A DNA stretch of 64,000 nucleotides from assembly GCA_021613335.1 (NCBI GenBank), contig JAJTWR010000398.1:742501-806500 (forward strand), written 5' to 3'. The stretch is from Whitmania pigra. Lineage: Eukaryota > Annelida > Clitellata > Hirudinida > Haemopidae. The position numbers and the translations under genes were made by a program. The notes beneath the pieces were generated by a model. It searched no databases. It was not told where the DNA came from and saw nothing but the letters and a program-made list of their open reading frames with translations. Numbering within the stretch: position 1 is the first letter of the stretch; every line of letters begins with the position of its first letter. Below are positions 13,541-26,396 of the stretch, piece by piece.

Positions 13541-16237
13541 AATGATGATGTTGGCGATGATGGTGGTGGTGATGATTATGAGGAGGAGGAGGATGACGCT
13601 GATGACGATGACTACGGCGGCACAGCCGTGACATAAATTTATAAATGATCGTAAAAGTACGTTAAATACTGCGATTATGATTTTAAATTATTTCGAATCA
13701 ATTTTCAAAAATTACATCGACTTCGAGTCAATGAACTTCGATCAAGTCAAACAACACACAAACTGACATTCAACCGCACTTCAAGAGCGACTCCCAAACA
13801 TTCTGGCGCCATTTGAAATCATCATTTATTGAAGAAGAAAAAAAAAAAAGTCAATAATAAAAAAAAAAATTCTAAAAGTCGAACATCATTCGAAATTAAA
13901 TTTAAGATTTTGAATTTTCAAATTCTAAAATCATAAAAAAAAAATAATATTAAAAAAAGAATTTAAAAGAAAAAGAATTAAATTCACCCGATTTAAAACA
14001 ATCGAAACATTCCATGCTCTTGAACTTCGTTTGGCAAGTCGCCATCTTGGCTCCGTACCTGAGCAGACCGGAGATCATCATCAGGACCTCTTCATCAGTT
14101 ATCTTTTCCATCTCCTTTACTAACGCTCCGTCATTCTGGAAGGAAGGAAGGAAGGATGGTAATGGAAAAAGAACTTATTATGAAAAGTGAACCACTCCGA
14201 TTGCAATTACGGGTGCGCGTTGGTAGTGATGATGATGATGATGGTGGTGACGATGACTATGAAGATTATGATGATAATGATGATGATGCTGATGATGATG
14301 ATGCTGATGATGATGATGACGACGACGGCGACGGCGACGACGATGATGATGATGATAAGAATAAGCTCACAAAGATAAAACAAGCGTACGATATAAAAAC
14401 TAATTCTAATGATTTTCATTAAACAACATATCGCCAGTATCATAATCAAGTAATTAGCAATATTCGTAAAAACACGGAAAAAAAATTATTGAGGTCATCG
14501 AAAGCACTCACGTTGCCCTCCATGAACTTGAATGACCCGCCCACGTCATACGTCCTGAAGTTTTTCTCCAACCTTCCCCTAACCACATGAAGCGCCTGAC
14601 TGGTCATGACATATTCACGCTTGAATGAATTCTTGTCTTGATGGTAGCAATCTTTCAGTACGTCATGGTCCCTTGAACTTCTGGATCTGTGCAGTTCCAG
14701 AGCCGAATAAATGCACTCAAATTCGTATCGATTGATCATGTATGGCGGTTCCGATGACCCGTACTTTTGACCGACTAATCCCTGGTAAGAAATTCATGAG
14801 ATGGATGATGTGCGAGCAATTGTTATTAACATTATTATTTATTATGCTAGTTTATCTGTTGATGTTTTTTGTTTGTTTATAATTATAATTCATAATTTAG
14901 TTATAAAAAAGTATTTAAGAATGATAATAGTAAACATTGTAAGGACGTTAAACAACAAAAATGTTATTTAATTCAACCACAATAATTATAATATTATAAT
15001 AAATATAAAAAATGTTCCAAATTATTCAGGTGACATCGAGCTTCAGAAATTAAATAGTGGATTAATTAATAATTAAGTTCCATTTAATTAACTAATTAAT
15101 AAGTAATTTATATTTAATTAATTAATTAATAAACTACCAAAAAGTACGGCCCGAGCGAATAAACTCTGCTTTCCTCGTAAACCATTTTCTTGATGTGTCC
15201 TTTGAAGGAATTCAAATTTGGAAAAAAGCTGAGACCCCAATCAGGATCAAAGACCTGATTTAAGAATTTATGATTTAAAGAAAAAATATTTTCAATACTT
15301 GAATTATTATTATTTGATCTATTATCGCAGATCTATAAATAGTTGAGAATATGTTAATGATGTTTTAGCACCGAATCCATATCGACTGGATAACACTAAT
15401 AGCAGCTAGGTAACAAAGCTAGGTGGGTTGTGATTGGCAAGGGGACAACAACAACAACAATGATAACAATGCATTTACCGACAAAAAATAGCATCAATAC
15501 TAACAACAATAATAATAATAATAATAATAATACTCACATCAAAATTTAAAAACGTTAAAATTTTAAGATACGAAAATAAAAAGTACGAAATATCCACATT
15601 ACAATGTTAATTTTCATTCGCCAGGTGACAGAGAAAAATACTCACGTAGCACTCGATGCCGTATTTGCAGCGACAAAAATGTCTCAATTGTTTGTAGACT
15701 TCTTTCATCAACGTCATTCTTTCGACGTCCATGTCTAGAAATAATTATTAAGTATCAAAACAAATATTATAATTAATTGACCTATGCGGTAGCAAAGGGC
15801 GATATGGCAGCAAACTTTACTTTCCACTGGCATTTGCAGGTTTTCCAACATATATTTCTGGCCCGAGGCACAGCGGCCATAGACCCTACATTATGCCAAT
15901 TTGGTAATGTATACAAAGGAAAGGTTTTAAAACACCAGCTAGTCCAAAACATTGTTGAGCACCTGGGAATTTGTCCCCGCTTTCGGCCTACCTGACCATT
16001 TGGGGTCCCAAATTGGGGCAAAGACTTAATGCGCCCCTTTGAGATCATAGTATTTAAAACGCCTTTAAAATTTACTGATTCAGTGTTAATGCTGAGAAGG
16101 CGCTAAAAAATCAAACAACCTCCACCGACGATGGACATAAACAGTCTGATTTCTCTTCTGACTTGCTTCAATTTCAAAATATCTAAATTCTGTCCGCTCA
16201 TCAAGCTATAGAAATTTAATTCTTCAAGAGTCGTCAT
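7090..16237 (-). CDS. NACHT and WD40 repeat protein (NWD-like), 10 exons, one frameshift
   Basis: Large STAND-type NTPase of about 1,907 residues. Exons on the minus strand: 16237-16120, 15734-15646, 15254-15138, 14781-14512, 14135-13988, 13345-13032, 12321-12079, 11817-9715, 9562-8869, 8713-7090. All introns are GT-AG and phases fit. The N-terminus has the DUF4062-like layout of NWD proteins: a strand followed by GDMDVERM, then DPDWGLS, then LGPYF and LVGQKYG. A P-loop-like GEHATGKA lies at residues 417-424 (exon 7) and a Walker B-like VMFLISMDSID near 510-520. A helical region and degenerate WD40 repeats fill exons 8-10. Family knowledge: vertebrate NWD1/NWD2 are cytosolic scaffolds; the role here is unknown. 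Exon 9 needs one missing base near 9470 to stay open. The protein ends in Cys-Ser-Val-Met, a CaaX-like signal. The start is the only ATG that opens the first exon. Call certain for family, moderate for exact ends. Confidence 0.88.
13361..13550. repeat. GAT array inside an intron of the NACHT-WD gene
   Basis: GAT trinucleotide array with a few slips in the intron between exons 5 and 6. It reads ATC in the direction of transcription. It begins about 15 bases upstream of the exon 6 acceptor, where a polypyrimidine tract would normally lie. Confidence 0.93.
14228..14355. repeat. Imperfect GAT/GAC repeat in an intron
   Basis: Imperfect GAT repeat with GGT, GCT and CGACGG variants in the intron between exons 4 and 5 of the NACHT-WD gene. 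The acidic 88-codon frame through it is not a gene. Confidence 0.8.
15782..16048. other. Possible interspersed repeat in the first intron of the NACHT-WD gene
   Basis: A GC-richer block of about 270 bp that is open on both strands (72 codons plus, 88 codons minus), inside intron 1 of the NACHT-WD gene. Its composition differs from the AT-rich intron around it. It looks like an inserted element fragment, but I see no terminal repeats or target duplication and recognise no protein. Confidence 0.25.
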
Positions 16238-19200
16238 TTTTGATTTTAGACAATGTGGAAACTAATCCATAAGCCGACAAAAAAGTGCGATACTCGTACG
16301 TACAGTAAGTGTATAGTTTGGTTTCCATGGAAATACTTTTGATAAACATCAACATAGAACAAACAATGCTTCTGATATTGAAACCTACTTAAATATTTAT
16401 TTAAATATTACCACAACACCATACAACAATTCAGTGCAGGAATTGATGTAACGCAAAGCATACCTGTAGAGTACATAACGAACATTAATAAACGAACCTG
16501 AGATACACCTGAAACATCTCCAGCAAGCCTTCACCATCAACATTACCAACCACTAGTATGCTTATCATGTTACACAACATCCCCCATCCCGACAGACCTT
16601 GACTTGCAGCTTGCAACTAACCACATATCGGCCACTCGGATTTCGTTTGTCTTCAGATCGCTCTACCCCAGTGAGGTGAATGCAGGTTACACCAGATCAG
16701 TTTAGAATAAGACATAAAATCGCAACGGCCCCGACTAATGAATCTATTTTGTAAGAACGAAATGAACAACGCGGAACTTTTTTACTAACTCCCAAAAAGA
16801 AAATCAACGATACAAGTATGATTTATAAAATACATGAATTTGAAATGCTGACAAGCATTCGAAACTAACTAAAGGAATTCATTTTAAGTACAACTGGATG
16901 ATGACGTTTCAAGTTGACCATCGACTTGAGTGTACAGAGCAGCGAATTGCACTAGATAGTAGTAATATGAAATCAAAAAAGCTTAAGAGATTTTTCTTCT
17001 CGTGAGTGATGACGACATGATAAATAACCGACAATACTCGGAACAAAATGAGACGGGAATGTCATAGCGTCGAGGACATATCTCTGATTGATCGAATACT
17101 TTCAAACTTTTGAGGAAAATGCTCTGTAACTTCGAAGTTTGTCTATTTGAAAGAGTATCGCACATGATGGATGATATCGGCTTGCAAGGGCACGTGCACA
17201 AGTAAGTGCCCGCAAAACTGCTGTTGGCAGAGCAGGGCAGGAATCTCTCAAGTTCTGATGTTGTTACACCTCTTAAGGTTACAAAGATGGACCATGATTG
17301 CATACGAGTCGCACATGATGATGATCGTATCGCTGCAGCAACACTTCCTGCTACTCATGAAACCGGTGAATGATACAAGAGACAACAATGATTGCAAAGA
17401 AATTCTATATATGATACAGGGCAAAATATTAACACAATTCATCTTTCTCATTCTCCCCGCAACACGACACTCGGTGAACGGTCGGTTGATGCAAACCTTC
17501 GACGTCCGCACCAAAAATATTCTCTCTGGGTTACAAAAATTAATGTCGGCAGACGAACCGACGGAAGAGAGGCGGGAAACGAGAAAGAGGATGCAGACGG
17601 ATGACATACAGGGTGGTCGCGCTCCAATGAACAGGCTCGGAGAGATTTCCAAGACGGGCTCCAGATTTGCTCCGGGCAGGCAAGAAACATCGGACAGTCG
17701 AAATGCAATGCCTCTGAGTTCCACGATCGACCGACGAGGAACGCAATCGAGGAAAACGTAAAAAGGCATGGACAGCGTAAAATAATATATTGCCAATAAA
17801 TATTGAGGCAGTACGGATGCCAAATAAATAAAGGGAATTCATCGTTGCCATAGTTGGTCGACATCGCCGACGATAATATTATCTTCGTAAAAAGAGTTAC
17901 GTCGGCGGCCGGTGAAATGAGATGAGAACAGAGTAAGCCGGAAAACGATAAATAATTCCAGGTACAAAAAAAAAACCGAGCAGACTATTTACACCCAGTA
18001 CTCAAGATTGAATCAGCACGGAAAATGACGATTGGAAGCCAACGATCGCAGAAAAGGAAATGAAACACCCGCAGGTCCATCTTGCTTGCAGCAGAAAACC
18101 AACGATTGGAGCAGCAGGAACAAGTCAATGAAAGGTCATGTCGGGAGCACGTAAAATAACAACGACGGAGTAGAGGATGACAGATTAAAGCTATGACGAG
18201 CTGTGGCAAATAAGACGACACGTTTCAGAACGTACCGCTTAAAAAATAATCCTGGTGACCGTCGACGGCTAATGAGAGGATATCAGAGATGGTGGCATCG
18301 CGAGGAAACAAGCAGAACCAGACAATGACGAAGCAGATAAAAATCGTACATCGGACTTTGATTACTATCGAATTTGGACAATCATCTCGTAGACGACGGA
18401 CAATTGGATGACGACGACGTCGATGACACGACGGCCGGCAAACACGCCGAACCGTCAGAACGATGAAACGCGACCTTGCAGTTCGTTTGAAATGGTGACC
18501 TTTGCAAGAGAAGATAATACATTTTCATTTCACGCAAGCTACTGGAAGGCACCAAAAACCACCAAAAGATAAATATTCATAAAAAGTCCAATATCATGAT
18601 AAATTGAAGACTCATTAAAGGTTGGGTTTATTCTTATTCACTGATGATGATGATGATGATGATGATGATGACAACAATGATAATCAGAGACTTAGCTAAT
18701 GCATGCCAGAGCAGCAAAATTACAAATGACAACATCGAGCTACATCGAAAATGTTCAGAATGAATATCACCACTTTATTTATAGCTTACCGTGGCCAACA
18801 TCGGTGACTAGTTAAATTTGTATTCGAAAACTTGTGGAATGATACGCAGGCCTGAAAGAGTCATGAGAGCACAGTTTGGCAGGAGATGACCGACCCTCTC
18901 CTCCATCTCTGAACAACTCGGGATGGAAGGAAAGAGCTAAAAAAAAAAAGAAGACAAACCAAACGAGACAAGAAAACAACCTTTAAACAAAAAAGAAATC
19001 CAAAAATTACGGTGCAGAGTTACAAGGTGAAATGTGAAAACAAAAAACAGAGTGGCAGATCGATCGACCAAAAACACTTTGTACACCCGTATCCCGTATC
19101 TGCGATGACCGCATTCTGCCGGATTAATCCGTGTTCTGACAAAACACTCAAGACGTAGCACTGGTAAAAGTACAATCCCTGCTAGAAATGTTACTCCACC

Positions 19201-21732
19201 ATGATAGAAATTCATTGATTAACTAGCTTAATACTCAAACAAAAGTTTAAACAAACAAAGAACAAGTTGAGAAGATCCGTACAATATTATTCCAGTATGG
19301 TGAATAAATAGTTGTCTACAAAAAAAAATAAAAAATCGCAGCACGGCCACCAAGAAATTTTGAAATCACTTTGCTATGCGTTCGATAATATCAACGAAGA
19401 ATCTGCCTACAATCGAGACGAACGTGGCCGAAAGAACTTGCGATAGGATGAACGAGAGATTGCAAACCATGTCGTTGCAGACGTGGTATTGAATAGAATC
19501 TTGAAGCGTGTTTGTGCTGACGTCCATAGACAAGGCTGAATTTGAAGTCTGTTGGTAACAAACCAGGACCGCGAAAAGCACGACAAGCACCGACACGCGG
19601 ACGACGAACGAGAAACGGCACAAGATCGACTGGAAGGTTCGCTAACAACGAAACGAGGGAACGAATGGAAAACGAATCGATGCATATTACAATTCCTGAC
19701 GTGGAGATTGCAAGTTCATTGAGCTGCTTTTCTGGTCTGTGAGAATGAAGACGACGAAACGATCTCTTTACAAAGTTCTTTGCAATTACGAGCAACGAGC
19801 GGTCAGAACCCGATCTGTCGAATGCTCGGAGATGGTGAGGCAGCAGAAGACCGATCGAGCATCTGTGTCCGAGGAAGCTAGGCTTGCATATCTGAAGACT
19901 TGAATCAAAGATGAATCTGCTAACACAGTACCCCATGGTGTTCAATCCTGGCGCTTAATCAATTAATCAGACAACCAAATAAAAAAAAAGAAAGAAAACC
20001 CTACTAGAGCACAACCTCCCTGCTGCAAGATATCACTAATCACGACACGATGACCGAAAGCACGTCCGTCGAGAACGCGAAACAAAGCAAAAGCCTGAAA
20101 TCTGAGTCGACCTCCCATGAAAAACACGACGCGAGCCTAGCACCACGATCAGTGGGATTCAGCAAAAACGAAAAATTAGAATACGGTCAAAAGAGCATGG
20201 ATGCGTTCGATGCAGGACAGAGCACAGACGGACACGTGATGAGACGGACGATAGGTACCCTACCATCTGCGATGCTACCAAAGCGACAACAGATACACCG
20301 TCAAAGAGATCTCTTGGCGTGACTGGGACAGGTATATATGCATGAAATGTATTATGAGAAGGGACACAAACTGCTAATGGGAGCACTGAAAGGCAACTTG
20401 AAATATCGTGGGACACGAGGCCATTACTCACTGCCTCCTAACAAAGAAAGTATATTTTCAGGTATAGCTACATAAATAATATAGATATCTTTCTCTCTAT
20501 GTATATATAGATATATATGTATATATATATATATATATAGATAGATATATACACATATTTATGCCTTTACTATTGAAGAACACCATTACATGGGACAAAA
20601 ACACGTTTCGATGAAGTATAAAGCAGTCCGAAAAATATCCATGAATTCAAATTTTGAGAAGTCAGAGTAAACATGGAGTACAATACACGGCAAGACGTAC
20701 GTGACGGACAGCTAGGAGCCCAGCAGATGGAAGAAGAGGTGGAGTAAGAGGAAGATGGTGTACTACGATATGTATTCTTAAGCTATTCACTTTGAGTCCG
20801 TTCTTATAAGACAACGTTTCTTTTTGGCAAAAAATAACTATTACAACAAACTCAATTGCCTTCAGTACATAAGGCCGACCCTGTTATGCATAAAGGAAGG
20901 CAAACAAATAGAAAGGAGATGTTATTATCCAGAATAATTAAGGATGGCTGAACCGATGAAAATTATGAATGTTTAAGTTATGAGGTGACGGCGAAGGTGA
21001 TGCGATAGTGACAATGAGTATTGACGAAGATGATAAAGTCGTTCGATGAATATGAAACTGTAACTTGGGGAGCATTCAATAGCCAGCAGGCAGGCATGTC
21101 TCGAATACAGGTGAATACGGAAAATTATTACTTCGGTGATTGGCCATTTGAGCCGATGCCTCGACACCGCGAAATTGAGGTGAACGGTCGGAAGCATGTC
21201 GAGACTTGCGATCGGTCGACTTGGAATAGCACCGTCACGGATGAATGCATTTCCACGAACGAAGAAACAAAATCACGACCGGCATCACTGGAGATGGAAA
21301 GACACGCCGACAGCAGCTGCACGTTTGAAGCACGACGAGATAAATCAAAGAAGATGGTGAACCGAATGAAATTGAGGAAGTTAACGATTAATGCATTGCG
21401 GGAGTGAGTCAGCCATTGATTCCAGGATTGAGTGCAAAAGTGATAATTCACTCTTCAGATTCAACTCAACAGATGCACATAGAGATCAGGAGTTTACCTG
21501 GTAGGAGTAGATGCATCGACTGATTTTGGTGGAGACCGAGGGCAACGAACCATTATGCACGCCGACAACCTGAACGTCATGAGAACAGAGGTCGTCGTGA
21601 TCCATCGACTGGAAGAACAGAAAGCTGAATGTGGCTCATGATAAAGCTGAAAACACTTGAGAGTAAAATGTTGCCCAGCCTCCAAAAACAAACCCATGAG
21701 ATGAATCAAAGCCCATATGGTTAGCAAATATG

Positions 21733-21788
<56 letters not shown>

Positions 21789-24700
21789 TAAATACTCGTG
21801 GAAGCTAGGCAAGGATGATCACTATCTCAGGTTGTGCATTTGAAAAATTTACTAGTTTAAGGACAAAAATGTGAGAAACTCAAATTAAAAATATTAATTT
21901 ATAGAAATTAATTGGCATCCTGAATTCGGAACAAAGTCGGTCGATTCAAGTTAGGCGATCGCTGCTTAAGTCTGAGCTACAAACAGCTTCGCGACACGCG
22001 ACGACGAACGGAAAATACTCGACGCGAGCTCGCCAAAGCGGCACAGAGGCAGACGCCGACAAGATTCCACTTCCGGTTGAACCATGATGAGATGAAAATA
22101 AACAACTTTTTGACTTAATTAGAATACACCGAGAAGGGAAACTAGAAAGTCGACCGAGCATCTCGGGGCAAAGCATCACACTCGTGCGGGCACGCATCCG
22201 AGAGAAACCAACCATTTGCGGCCGCATGCAAAACGGCACAGCCATTCGTTCCACAAGTTGCCTTGCCCAGTTTAAGAGAAGATAACGATAATTCACATTG
22301 TTGCTATTAATAAAACATTTCTAATTGATCATATTACAATGACGTCATCATCTCCAGTCAGATAGGTATACTCTGCATCTACAAGCAAGCACTGGTCATT
22401 TTGTAGCCAATGTGCAAATGTTGAACAAGATGCATAGAAGCTGTATTGCACTGGGAATTGTGCTTCAGGCAGGCGCCTCAAACACTTCCGAAGGCTGACA
22501 GTCGGCCGACAGTTTCCAGATCTCGAGATGCCTCGACTGGGCTGCAGGGCAGTGCCCCCGACAAGATGGTCAAGTGAGTTGTGAACAAAGAAAGCATGGG
22601 CGAGATGCCAATTATGGAATCAAGGCAGAAAGAAACATAAAAAAATCATTCTTAAATTATTGGGAAAACAAAACAAAATGTTGTTTAAAAAAAAAATCTG
22701 CAAAACAATTTCATCAGGATAAGAAGAAAAAATAAAGGATGATAACATGATGGTTCATTTGCAGTCACATCACTGGCAGTGGCTTTTCAAAAACGTGGAT
22801 ATGGATGATAGCTGAGTTTTGTTCAAGATGTCAAGGATTGATGGTGGTGGTAGGTAGTGAAGTATAATATCAACATCACATAATAACTTAATAAAGGTAT
22901 CTGGCAAAGATGTTGACGATGACCGTGCGACATCGGCAACGATGAACTTTCGAAGACACGCCAAAATATCAAAAATATTTTACACTTCAACCGTGTCCGT
23001 AAACGAGAAACGCCATCGGAAATGGCGCAGAGAATAAAGCCGGGACGATCAGTGACATCAGATGTACATGAAGGTGCTTGTAAGTGCTTGTGACATAAAT
23101 ACTATTTTGTGACAAACAACTGGTTTGACCAGCATTTACCAGGTCGACGATACATCCAATAGAACATTATTTGTATATCACAAAGCAGGTATAGGCAAAT
23201 TGATTGAGAATGGAGGTGGAAAAGCGACAAAGACGTGAATGATATCAACAAGTGTAACAAAAATAATATTGTCATAATTATTATGGACAACAGTTAATAC
23301 TAAATCTCACAGATTATTGCATCAAACAATAAACAATTCATCAGCCATAGTAATCACAATCATCATCATCATCACCAGGAGGCCTTCAAACGGGTGGTTA
23401 AGTCAATTGATATTGAGCTAGAATGTTTGACACTCATCGTTATCAGTAATTCATGAATTGATAAAAAAAATAACTTCAAAGTAGTGAATTGGTAGCAACA
23501 TCAGCAAAGGCGAATGTGATGATGTGCAATGCAACAACTATCGACAAGGTGACGTTAGCGAATGAATCTTCGATCGACAAGAGCAGTACCGACAGTGCGA
23601 TTTCTTTAAAACAAATTCAACAACAATTCTACAAACGAAAACAAACAACTTTTTGGCAACTGGAAACAAAAAGGAAGGATAAATTACCTTGGGAGCCACT
23701 GCGAAATCGAGAAAATTATCAATGCAACAGCAACAAGATAACCTCGTAACCAACAACGCCAGCCTAAACAATTTGGGGGTGACTCCAGAAAAATAAGCAA
23801 CATGTGACGATGACCTCGATTTTTATGATGAACAGGTGAGATGAACTTACTAAGTGTAACCGACAGAATGTTTATTGCAACGATCACTGAAATTGTACAC
23901 AACAACCGACCGAACGAAGCAGAATCGACCGAGCGCGCAACGACGACACAGACAAACGAGCGAACGTAAGTGGTCGCGTAAAAATCTTTACAAAGCAGTT
24001 TTAAGTGAACAACCATGAGCATTTTAATGGTTCTTAATAGAAAACCGGGAGTCATATACGAATGCCCAGAGTCAGGAAAGGGGACTGGGGGTCGCGATTC
24101 CCTTCCGTACGCCCCCTCCGGCACGACGTAAGCACCTCTCGAGGACAGAGATGGCCTCCCAGCAGGTCCAGCATTGGAATACTTTAAAATAACCCGCGCC
24201 TAAGACCGACCGATTTGTACGGCGCGCGGACGGTCGACGTAAAAAAACTCTTAAGTAACTAGAAGTTGCATAATTTCTGAGACACGTGGTGAGGATGCAA
24301 TGCCGTTGAAACCAGTCGTTTGTTCCCAAAGAGCTCAACTTTTGACGGAAATCGATGGGAAGAGAAATTCATGGCGACTATGGTTGAAGCTGCCGATGAT
24401 TCACAAGTGACACGCAGGAGAAATTCATGTGAATCGAACGCTGTCGATCAATCTCCACTAAAAGCGGAGACTTTTTCGGCAAGCGCCCGTAGCTGAGCTC
24501 ACGGAACGAGCTCGAGCATCACCTGGACTTGCATACTTGCAATGTCGTACAATCATGGAGAAATGTCCAAAAATTAAAGAAAAATCATTAAATAGCTGAC
24601 TAATCTGACACAAAAACAATGTCACCTGTAAGAAAGTTACTGGGGCCTGATGAGAATAATGCAAGGTAGCAGCTGAGAATTCAGTCAAGCACAACCGACA

Positions 24701-26396
24701 GGATGAAAAGAATAATAAGCGATGAAAAATAACAGAAATCAACCGCAACGTAAGTATACCGAACGAGGGCGATCGGCAACCTTGAAACTGCACGAGAGTC
24801 TGGGCTACGGACGGTAGCCAACCAGTTCGCAGGAAATCAAAATGGGTTGAACGAGCCGAACCAATCAGAAGGAATGACTTGCATTTGCAGTGCATTGAGC
24901 TTCTTCTTCTTCTTCCTCTAAGAGTGGTCAAATGCCATCAGGGAACAGATGAACGGATGGATGGATGAATGGATGGAAGCGAAGAAGATTGCTGAGGAAG
25001 GCAAGACATGGTCACGGATGTCTTCCAATTTGTCCAACAATCCTTCAATGACTCCATGATTCGTTTTCCCTGATGGGTGATATGTGTTTCCATATGTTTA
25101 ATCTTTTCCTTTTTATTTTTTTTTTACTTTTTCCTGATAGTTTGCAATTCCTCTTTGGCACTGGAATCCAGATCTTTTCCAAACTCCACAGAAGAAGATG
25201 CAGAAGAGAATAGATGAGTGAGCATGGAGATGAATAATCGGTAGAAGTTTCGGCTCGGCGAGATGAAAGAATTGGTTCAATTGAATATCGAGAAAAAGTC
25301 ATCATCTCCTCCGACCGTAACGAAACGCGCGCGAAAAAATGGCCAAAGCGGGCAGTCGTCGTGGACCCTCAGGCCCGGCGGCAACACATCTGATATGCTA
25401 CGTATGTACACGAGAGGTCGGTGAAAGGAAAACCAAAAACAACGAGAAAGACATTCTCCAGGAGATCGAGGTGTGGTTATGGTTTTTGGCTTGTGACTCG
25501 TGGAAATTGTCCACTGGTGATGACGAAGAGAATAACAACATGAATAATGATGATGAAAATAATAATAATAATAATTATTATAATAATAATGATAATGATA
25601 ATAATAATATTGTTGAAAAGCTCCACCCTAATGGGGAAGAGACAAAGGTCCTTGGAAAGCATGAAACGGGTGATCGAACATTTGTCACAATGACTGCTCA
25701 CCTTCAGTTAACACAAGAGCACATTCGCTACATGGATAAATTTGACAGGGCTCTTTGAGTTTTCTAATCAGGAATGAGGGATAGACTGAAGGTAATAAAT
25801 GAACAAAAGAGAAAAGGAATGGAGAGAAATGCAAACAAGGTTCGAAGACCACCTCGGCCTGATGGATAGATACTGAGAAGAAAGCAAAAAGGAGAGAAGT
25901 TATGGTGATAAGATTTAGCCATCGAAGAACCTAAAACAGCAAACCCTAAGTGATGAATATCATACGAGTTCATTAACAAAAAAAAACCATATGGACGAAA
26001 AGGGCTGGCCTTGAAATCTTGCAGGTGACATGTCCACCGAAGCAGACGAGTTTAAAGAATGGAACAATGTCGGGGCAAGACTTCATGATCGTCGCATCGA
26101 CCAGTACAACAACTAACAAAACCACCAGCAACAACGACAACGACGGCATCAACAAAGGACAAGAAAACGGAAAATATTATCACGATTATCTAAGCATTTA
26201 ACGATCCATCACAACAATGCAACTCCAGCAAAACAAGCAGACAGGTGGATGGAGAGGCAGAGGCAGTATGGGTGCAGATATGGAAAGAAGAGAAGGCGAC
26301 GACGACGTCAGAGAGTGAAAAGCCTTAGAAACGAAATGGAAGGTGGCAAAGGTTAGAACGAGCATCGGGAAAGACCTAAGAAGGTCACCTGGAAGT
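16238..26396 (-). other. 10-kb stretch without recognisable exons; possible long 3' UTR
   Basis: Composition changes here. Simple repeats become rare, CpG-containing words are common, and the plus strand is visibly richer in A than T, so the minus strand is T-rich as in 3' UTRs. Many short frames exist on both strands (for example 17171-17761 plus and 17248-17823 minus), but they overlap each other and resemble nothing I know. Minor repeats are GAT at about 18640-18670, TA at 20505-20545, TA/CA at 21730-21790 and ATC near 23357. UGUANAUA Pumilio-type octamers occur on the minus strand at 17986-17993 and within the TA tracts. It lies directly 3' of GW182, whose vertebrate homologues have very long 3' UTRs. 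A non-coding RNA is the other option. Confidence 0.3.
21730..21790. repeat. TA/CA dinucleotide repeat
   Basis: TA run followed by a CA run of roughly a dozen units on the plus strand. Confidence 0.85.

Noticed and set aside
17171..17823. Overlapping frames of 196 (plus) and 191 (minus) codons as genes
   Set aside because: They oppose each other over the same bases, match no family I know, and the region as a whole has many such chance frames. No splice or leader context favours either.
21021..21407. 128-codon plus-strand frame as a gene
   Set aside because: Nothing in its composition or motifs is recognisable, and it lies in the A-rich stretch where chance frames are common.
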